A DNA stretch of 64,000 nucleotides from assembly GCF_023336755.1 (NCBI RefSeq), contig NZ_JALZWP010000002.1, positions 248,001 to 312,000 on the forward strand, written 5' to 3'. Source of the stretch: Roseinatronobacter domitianus. Lineage in GTDB: Bacteria > Pseudomonadota > Alphaproteobacteria > Rhodobacterales > Rhodobacteraceae. Position 1 is the stretch's first letter. Each line of letters starts with the position of its first letter. Positions 58,673 to 64,000 of this stretch are shown here, piece by piece. A program made the translations under genes and the position numbers. The notes below the pieces were generated by a model that was given only the letters and a program-made list of their open reading frames with translations, ran no database searches and was not told the DNA's origin.

Positions 58673-60061
58673 ATGGCAGGCCAGATTCTTATCGCTGACG
58701 ACTTATCGCTGAACCGCACGGTCTTGCGCGGCAAACTGACCTCTGCCTGCTACCGCACCATTACAGCCAATGGTGGGATCGCCGCGCTGGCGCTGGCGCG
58801 CAGCCACAAGCCGGACCTTGTTTTGCTGGATTATCACATGCCCGACATGGACGGGCTGGCCGTGTGTCAGGAATTGCGCGCAGACCCGAAAACGCGCGAT
58901 ATTCCGGTTATTCTGTTTTCGGCCACGGCGGATCATGGGCATCGGCTTAGCGCACTGGCCGCCGGCGCAGATGATTTTCTGGCAAAACCGCTGGATGAAA
59001 TCTATTTGCTGGGCCGTATCCGCAGCCTGTTACGCAGCGTCGCACACCGGGATGAATGGCGCCTGCACCCCAACACCGCCTTGCAGGCCGGGCTTGCAGA
59101 AGCTGCCGGGGCCTTCGTTGTGCAGCCCCACCTTTCCCTGTTGAGCGGGCAGCCGGATGCCTCCGCGGGCTGGCTTTCGACACTGGCGGCCATCTGGCCA
59201 GAGGCGCGGTTAACCGGCACCAGCGTCGCCAATGCGCTTGGCCTGGATGCGCCGGAACAGGCGCCCGACCTGTTCGTCATATCGCCAGAGGCGCTGGCTA
59301 TTTCGGGCCTGCATGTCATTGCCGAATTGCGGTCGCGCAGCGCCACGCGCCATTCCGAAATCTGCATTATCCTGCCCCCCGCAGCCCGCGCGAACGCCGC
59401 AATGGCGCTGGACCTTGGCGCGGCGGACATCCTGACCTTGCCACTGGATCGCGCGGAATCGCGGTTGCGGCTGGAAAAGATCATTGCCCACAAGCAACTG
59501 GCTGACGCCCAGCGCCGGACTCTGGAAAGCCAGCTTGGCCTTGCCGCGTTCGACCCGCTGACGGGGCTGCACAACCGCAATCATGCCGTGACGCGGCTGT
59601 CGCGCACAATTACACAAGACCAAGGCAAATTCGCGCTGCTTCTGATCGACCTTGATCGCTTCAAAGAGATTAACGATCAGCATGGCCACAATGCGGGCGA
59701 TGACATCTTGCAACAGGTCGCCCGGCGGATGCAGACGGACCTACGCAAATCCGACATTCTGTGCCGCTATGGTGGGGAGGAATTCCTGCTGGCCATGCCC
59801 AATGCCGATCTGGAGACCGCTCGCCATGTGGCAGAGCGGCTTTGCGCCCGGATCGCGGATGACGCTTTCCAATTACGCAACTCCGACACACGGTTAACCG
59901 TAACGGCCTCGATCGGCATCTCCGTACATGGCGCGCCAAAGCACCCGCTGACCGGCGAGATGCTGAACCAATTGCTAGAGGCGTCAGACAAGGCTCTGCG
60001 CAGCGCCAAGCTCACCGGTCGCAACCGTGTTGTCAGCGCACAAGCCAATGTCCTTGCCTGA
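58673..60061 (+). CDS. pleD: Diguanylate cyclase response regulator PleD
   Basis: The 462-residue protein has a receiver domain with phospho-acceptor Asp53 (LLDYHMPDMDG), a second, degenerate receiver that lacks the aspartate (about residues 160-275), and a GGDEF domain with the active site YGGEEF (366-371) and the RxxD inhibition site RKSD about five residues before it. It makes c-di-GMP to control motility and surface life. It converges on ureG, 6 nt apart. Confidence 0.93.
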   Translation: MAGQILIADDLSLNRTVLRGKLTSACYRTITANGGIAALALARSHKPDLVLLDYHMPDMDGLAVCQELRADPKTRDIPVILFSATADHGHRLSALAAGADDFLAKPLDEIYLLGRIRSLLRSVAHRDEWRLHPNTALQAGLAEAAGAFVVQPHLSLLSGQPDASAGWLSTLAAIWPEARLTGTSVANALGLDAPEQAPDLFVISPEALAISGLHVIAELRSRSATRHSEICIILPPAARANAAMALDLGAADILTLPLDRAESRLRLEKIIAHKQLADAQRRTLESQLGLAAFDPLTGLHNRNHAVTRLSRTITQDQGKFALLLIDLDRFKEINDQHGHNAGDDILQQVARRMQTDLRKSDILCRYGGEEFLLAMPNADLETARHVAERLCARIADDAFQLRNSDTRLTVTASIGISVHGAPKHPLTGEMLNQLLEASDKALRSAKLTGRNRVVSAQANVLA

Positions 60062-60067
60062 CCGATC

Positions 60068-60694
60068 TCAGGCGGCTTGTGGCGCCAACCGCAAACCGCC
60101 CTCGCGCTCCAGAAAGGCGACGATGGCATCAACCCCGCGCCCGTGGCGCAGCTCTGCCATAACATAAGGGCGCTGCCCCCGCGCCGCCCGTGTGTCGGCT
60201 TCCAGAAGTGCGCGGTCCACGCCAACATACGGGGCCAGATCGGTTTTATTCACCACCAACATATCCGACCGCGTCACCCCCGGCCCGCGCTTGCGGGGAA
60301 TGTCCTGCCCTGCTGCCGTGTCGATGACATAGATCGTCAGGTCCGCCAGTTCCGGGCTGAAGGTCGCCGCCAGATTGTCGCCGCCGGATTCGATCAGCAC
60401 AAGGTCCAGGTCGGGAAATTGCGTTGTCAGATCGGCAATCGCCGACAGGTTAATCGACGCATCCTCGCGGATCGCCGTATGCGGGCAACCCCCGGTTTCG
60501 ACCCCGCGAATGCGCTCGGCGGGCAACACCTGGGCACGCATCAGCGCTTCGGCATCCTCGCGCGTATAAATGTCATTCGTGACCACCGCCATCGAACAGC
60601 GCGCCGCCAGCGCGCGGCACAGATGTTCGGTTAAGGTGGTCTTGCCAACGCCGACAGGGCCACCAATACCAACGCGCAAAGGTCCGTTGCTCAT
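60068..60694 (-). CDS. ureG: Urease accessory GTPase UreG
   Basis: The 208-residue protein has the P-loop [21 protein letters not shown] and [13 protein letters not shown] motifs of UreG, the GTPase that delivers nickel to urease with UreE and UreDF. Its start overlaps the ureF stop (ATGA). Confidence 0.97.
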   Translation of the reverse strand: MSNGPLRVGIGGPVGVGKTTLTEHLCRALAARCSMAVVTNDIYTREDAEALMRAQVLPAERIRGVETGGCPHTAIREDASINLSAIADLTTQFPDLDLVLIESGGDNLAATFSPELADLTIYVIDTAAGQDIPRKRGPGVTRSDMLVVNKTDLAPYVGVDRALLEADTRAARGQRPYVMAELRHGRGVDAIVAFLEREGGLRLAPQAA

Positions 60695-61338
60695 GTCTTG
60701 AATATCCTTACGTCCAGAGTTTCATGCGCCATCGCGTGCAGTTCTGCCCGGAAAACGCCGCTTCCCAGATCGTCCAGACTGGCTCCTGCGGCGCGTTCTG
60801 CCAACGCAGCAATCCGCCCATGTTGCGCCGCCAGCACCTTTTGCCCCGCCGCCTGCCCCAAGGGCACGAAACGCACGGCGGCAGAGGTCAGGTTGCTGGC
60901 AAAGGCATGCAGATATAGTGCGATGACAGTCTGTGTGGGCAGGCCCAAAGCACCGGCAGCACGGCCCACGGCCACGGGCAGCGACTCTGCCACGGCATCG
61001 GCCTGTCCCATCTGTCCGCGTGCCATAGCAAAAGCCGCGCCTTGATCCATCGTTTCGCGCAACCGCTCGGCGCTGCCCGCCAGCGCGCGGGCGGTTTGGT
61101 TCAGCGCCGTCAGGTCAGCACCGGGCCGCAGCGCAAGGGCCAGAAGCACCGCGTCATTCCAGCCCGTGCCATGGTCCAGAATCGCTGTCAGCCAATGGCC
61201 AAACCCCTCGGCCTCGGTGATCTCACCCATTGCCACTGCCTGCTCCAACCCGTGCGAATAGGCAAATGCCCCGGTCGGAAACGCCGGGGAAAGCCACTGC
61301 ACCAGCGACAACAGCACCGGGGCGTCAGGCGTGGTCAT
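60691..61338 (-). CDS. ureF: Urease accessory protein UreF
   Basis: The all-helical protein of about 215 residues has [24 protein letters not shown], in parts typical of UreF, which acts as a checkpoint for UreG. Starts at 61338 and 61350 both lie inside ureE; I chose 61338 (MTTPDAPV). Confidence 0.92.
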   Translation of the reverse strand: MTTPDAPVLLSLVQWLSPAFPTGAFAYSHGLEQAVAMGEITEAEGFGHWLTAILDHGTGWNDAVLLALALRPGADLTALNQTARALAGSAERLRETMDQGAAFAMARGQMGQADAVAESLPVAVGRAAGALGLPTQTVIALYLHAFASNLTSAAVRFVPLGQAAGQKVLAAQHGRIAALAERAAGASLDDLGSGVFRAELHAMAHETLDVRIFKT

Positions 61339-61795
61339 GCGAATGGTCATGATCGTGGCTATGTCCCATGGTCCGCCCCAACCCGTAAGCGCCGCCTTCG
61401 GGCGTGAAGGGCCGCGTATCGCGCATGACCTCTGCACCCAGCTTGGCCAGCATCGCTTCCAGCACATGGTCCTGCCGGATCACCAGACAATCCGGGCCGA
61501 TCTGACACGGCGTGTGCCGGTTGCCGATATGCCATGCCAGCCGTGCCAGATCGCCACGCACCACAAGCACGGGTTCGGGCGCTGCTTGCACGGCAATCTC
61601 GCGCCCGTCTTCCAGCACAAACGCCTCTGATCCGGTCAGGTTCGTCACTTCCGGCAGGTCCACAAGGAACCCACGGCCCGACGCCGCGACCAAACGCTTA
61701 CGGCGCAAGAACCGCCCCTCATAGTCCAGCGCGACCGTGTCGCAGGCGTGGTGGACATGGGCGTGGATGCGCACGGCCTTGGGGTAATCCTCCAT
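61325..61795 (-). CDS. ureE: Urease nickel metallochaperone UreE
   Basis: The protein of about 156 residues has the UreE peptide-binding and metal-binding domains (IRQDHVLEAML) and a C-terminal histidine tail [13 protein letters not shown] that binds nickel. Two ATGs (61798, 61795) follow GAGGAGG; the second has better spacing. It lies 8-11 nt after ureC. Confidence 0.94.
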   Translation of the reverse strand: MEDYPKAVRIHAHVHHACDTVALDYEGRFLRRKRLVAASGRGFLVDLPEVTNLTGSEAFVLEDGREIAVQAAPEPVLVVRGDLARLAWHIGNRHTPCQIGPDCLVIRQDHVLEAMLAKLGAEVMRDTRPFTPEGGAYGLGRTMGHSHDHDHSHDHA

Positions 61796-61805
61796 CATGT
61801 CCTCC

Positions 61806-63512
61806 TCAGAACAGGAAATACCGCTGCGCCAACGGCAATTCGGCCGCCGGTTCGCAGGTCAGAAGCTCGCCATCGGCGCGCACTTCGTAGGTTTCGGGAT
61901 GCACGTCTATCTGCGGGGTGGCCGCGTTCAGCACCATGTCGGATTTGCCGATATTGCGCGTGCCGCTGACCGCCAGAAGCTGCTTTTCCAGCCCCAGCCT
62001 GCCCTTGATTCCATCGGCCAGGGCCGCACCGGACACGAAGGTCACGGACGAATTCAACCGCGACCGCCCATAAGCCGCCCACATGTTGCGGGTGTAGAAG
62101 GGCTGCGCCGGGATGGACCCGTTCGGGTCGCCCATCTGCGCGCTGACAATGCTGCCGCCCATCAGCACCATTTCCGGCTTGGCCCCGAAAAACGCGAAGT
62201 TCCACAGGCACAGATCGGCCCGTTTGCCGACCGCGATGGACCCGATATGTTCCGAAATGCCATGCGCAATGGCCGGATTGATGGTGTATTTGGCGATAAA
62301 CCGGCGCACGCGCATATTGTCATTATCGCCGGTCTCCTCGGGCAGACGCCCGCGCTGCTTGCGCATTTTGTCGGCGGTTTGCCATGTGCGGATTATCACC
62401 TCGCCCACACGGCCCATGGCCTGACTGTCAGAGCTGATGATCGACATCGCGCCCATGTCATGCAGGATATCTTCGGCGGCAATGGTTTCGCGGCGGATGC
62501 GGCTTTCGGCAAAGGCCACGTCCTCTGGCACCTTGTTGTCCAGATGGTGGCAGACCATCAGCATGTCCAGGTGTTCTTCGATCGTGTTGCCGGTATAGGG
62601 CCGCGTCGGGTTGGTCGAGGACGGGATCACATTCTGCGAACTGACCACTTTCAGAATATCGGGCGCATGGCCCCCGCCCGCCCCTTCGGTGTGAAACGCA
62701 TGAATGGTGCGCCCGTTGATCGCGGCCAGCGTGTTTTCCACGAAGCCCGATTCGTTCAGCGTATCTGTATGGATCATGACCTGCACATCCATCGCATCGG
62801 CCACGCTTAGGCAGCAATCAATGGCGGCCGGGGTGGTGCCCCAATCCTCGTGCAGCTTCATGGCGGCAGCCCCGGCCGTGACCTGTTCCTCCAGCGCGGC
62901 GGGCAGCGAAGCATTACCTTTGCCAGCAAGCGCAAGATTGACCGGCATCGCCTCAAACGCTTGCAACATGCGGCCAAAGTGCCACGGCCCCGGTGTGCAA
63001 GTGGTGGCCAGCGTGCCATGCGCGGGGCCGGTGCCACCGCCCAGCATGGTGGTAATGCCCGAGGCCAGTGCGTCCTCTATCTGCTGCGGGCAGATGAAAT
63101 GGATATGCGCATCGAACCCGCCTGCGGTCAGGATCTTGCCTTCGCCCGCGATCACTTCGGTTCCCGGCCCGATCACAATGGTCACACCCGGTTGCGTGTC
63201 GGGGTTGCCCGCCTTGCCAATTGCCGCAATCAGCCCATCCCGCAGGCCGACATCCGCCTTGTAGATGCCGCTATGGTCCACGATCAGCGCATTGGTAATG
63301 ACCGTGTCCGCAGAGCCTTCGGCGCGGGTGCGCTGGCTTTGGCCCATACCGTCGCGGATAACCTTGCCACCGCCGAATTTCACTTCCTCGCCATATATGG
63401 TCAGGTCGCGCTCGACCTCTATTATCAGGTCGGTATCGGCCAGCCGAACCTTGTCGCCCGTCGTGGGGCCAAACATATCGGCATATGTGCCGCGGTCTAT
63501 GCTGGCTGGCAT
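61806..63512 (-). CDS. ureC: Urease alpha subunit
   Basis: The 568-residue catalytic subunit has the nickel ligands in [11 protein letters not shown], the carbamylated lysine in [15 protein letters not shown], the HTDTLNE and [12 protein letters not shown] motifs and the flap histidine in [14 protein letters not shown]. It hydrolyses urea to ammonia and carbamate. Its start shares a base with the ureB stop (TAATG). Confidence 0.98.
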   Translation of the reverse strand: MPASIDRGTYADMFGPTTGDKVRLADTDLIIEVERDLTIYGEEVKFGGGKVIRDGMGQSQRTRAEGSADTVITNALIVDHSGIYKADVGLRDGLIAAIGKAGNPDTQPGVTIVIGPGTEVIAGEGKILTAGGFDAHIHFICPQQIEDALASGITTMLGGGTGPAHGTLATTCTPGPWHFGRMLQAFEAMPVNLALAGKGNASLPAALEEQVTAGAAAMKLHEDWGTTPAAIDCCLSVADAMDVQVMIHTDTLNESGFVENTLAAINGRTIHAFHTEGAGGGHAPDILKVVSSQNVIPSSTNPTRPYTGNTIEEHLDMLMVCHHLDNKVPEDVAFAESRIRRETIAAEDILHDMGAMSIISSDSQAMGRVGEVIIRTWQTADKMRKQRGRLPEETGDNDNMRVRRFIAKYTINPAIAHGISEHIGSIAVGKRADLCLWNFAFFGAKPEMVLMGGSIVSAQMGDPNGSIPAQPFYTRNMWAAYGRSRLNSSVTFVSGAALADGIKGRLGLEKQLLAVSGTRNIGKSDMVLNAATPQIDVHPETYEVRADGELLTCEPAAELPLAQRYFLF

Positions 63513-63817
63513 TACAAAGCCCCCATTATTTTCTGGTTAAACCCATACACTTTGCGGTCGCCGCGATAGGGCACAAGCTGCACCTCGCGGGTCTGGCCCG
63601 GCTCGAACCGCACGGCAGTTCCGGCAGCAATATCCAGCCGGTAGCCGGTGGCCGTGTCACGGTCGAACTGCAAGCCGGGGTTGGTTTCAGCAAAATGATA
63701 GTGGCTACCCACCTGAATAGGCCGGTCGCCGGTATTGGCCACAGTCAGGGTGATTGCCTCTTGCCCTTCGTTCATGGTAATGCTGCCGGATGCGGGAAAG
63801 ACTTCTCCGGGGATCAT
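63512..63817 (-). CDS. ureB: Urease beta subunit
   Basis: The 101-residue protein has [34 protein letters not shown] and [14 protein letters not shown], typical of UreB. It assembles with UreC and UreA. Its start overlaps the preceding small gene (ATGA). Confidence 0.97.
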   Translation of the reverse strand: MIPGEVFPASGSITMNEGQEAITLTVANTGDRPIQVGSHYHFAETNPGLQFDRDTATGYRLDIAAGTAVRFEPGQTREVQLVPYRGDRKVYGFNQKIMGAL

Positions 63818-64000
63818 GCGCGCGGCCCCCGCCCGCCCGCACGGTTCAACAGCACAACCGCGCCAAAAGCCACGCCAATCAGGCCCAGCGCCCAGAGCAT
63901 GTGATCGGGGGCAAGGATGAAGTGCAAAATTCCATCTCTTGCGACAGTTTCAGGGCCATGGCCCGGATGTGCAACGACAGGGCTGGCCAAAAGCATGGGC
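63814..64000 (-). CDS. Small membrane protein inside the urease operon, partial
   Basis: The frame ends at 63814 in an ATGA overlap with ureB and is open to the window edge; an ATG lies at 63996 but the real start may be upstream. The visible 60 residues have a His-rich stretch ([16 protein letters not shown]), a membrane segment ([18 protein letters not shown]) and a basic end. It may be a nickel- or urea-linked accessory protein, but the family is not recognised. ureA and ureD would lie outside the window. Confidence 0.65.
   Translation of the reverse strand, partial: PMLLASPVVAHPGHGPETVARDGILHFILAPDHMLWALGLIGVAFGAVVLLNRAGGRGPRA

Overview
The window is a GC-rich stretch of an alphaproteobacterial chromosome, almost certainly from the Rhodobacteraceae (Rhodobacterales). 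The evidence is the divergent regB / senC-regA redox locus, a petABC cytochrome bc1 operon with Rhodobacter-like proteins, a cupin DMSP lyase of the DddL type, a small Gram-negative porin with a typical signal peptide, the DUF3576-leuS-lptE-holA run, and an ureBCEFG block with ATGA/TAATG overlaps. Genes are densely packed. No gap exceeds about 300 bp; the largest are 24724-25010 (nothing coding seen), 40406-40645 (TPP riboswitch) and 46017-46256 (promoter region of the porin and the DUF3576 gene). I saw no insertion sequence, prophage block, CRISPR array or integrase.

Layout. 1-2713: end of an operon with a possible E2-like tail, an aldehyde dehydrogenase and a lipoyl-less 2-oxoacid dehydrogenase E2. 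2742-6586: a DUF2793 spike-like protein beside a group 2/3 capsule exporter (kpsT, kpsE, and a divergent kpsM). 6764-8770: a FadH-type dienoyl-CoA reductase. 8914-12966: an AttEFGH-like ABC system (ATPase, permease, AttH lipocalin-like protein). 13025-15742: regA, senC and divergent regB. 15821-19680: a small membrane protein, a GST, and petABC ending in a clear terminator. 19744-25907: DMT transporter, eno, a disordered protein, pnp, hemF. 25971-29390: a Na+/H+ antiporter fused to a cyclic-nucleotide-binding-like domain, then an N-formylglutamate amidohydrolase. 29537-30583: tRNA-Val(GAC), rpmJ, dddL. 30580-37544: yejABEF peptide ABC transporter plus a glycosyltransferase. 37735-40405: membrane-anchored cytochrome c, pheA, aroC. 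40500-43852: TPP riboswitch and thiBPQ. 43939-46016: yggS, a truncated porin-like gene, a 46-residue lipoprotein, and a full porin. 46257-51530: DUF3576, leuS, lptE, holA, GST. 51700-56371: periplasmic msrA, a ribokinase-like kinase, small lipoprotein, nitroreductase, EI24 protein, DUF1467, methylmalonyl-CoA epimerase, an orphan response regulator. 56444-60061: aspS, DUF3572, pleD. 60068-64000: ureGFECB and a small membrane protein cut by the window end.

How the genes fit together: RegB/RegA senses respiratory redox state, and the quinol-oxidising bc1 complex lies just downstream, with a membrane cytochrome c elsewhere in the window as a possible electron acceptor. DMSP cleavage, peptide uptake, urease and thiamine uptake point to a marine or saline heterotroph that scavenges organic nutrients. 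Most of the window is core metabolism. The less ordinary items are the spike-like protein at the capsule locus, the lipoyl-less E2 operon, the antiporter with an altered nucleotide-binding motif, the truncated porin/lipoprotein pair, and a recurrent short sequence found just after three stop codons (6735, 8883, 43905).
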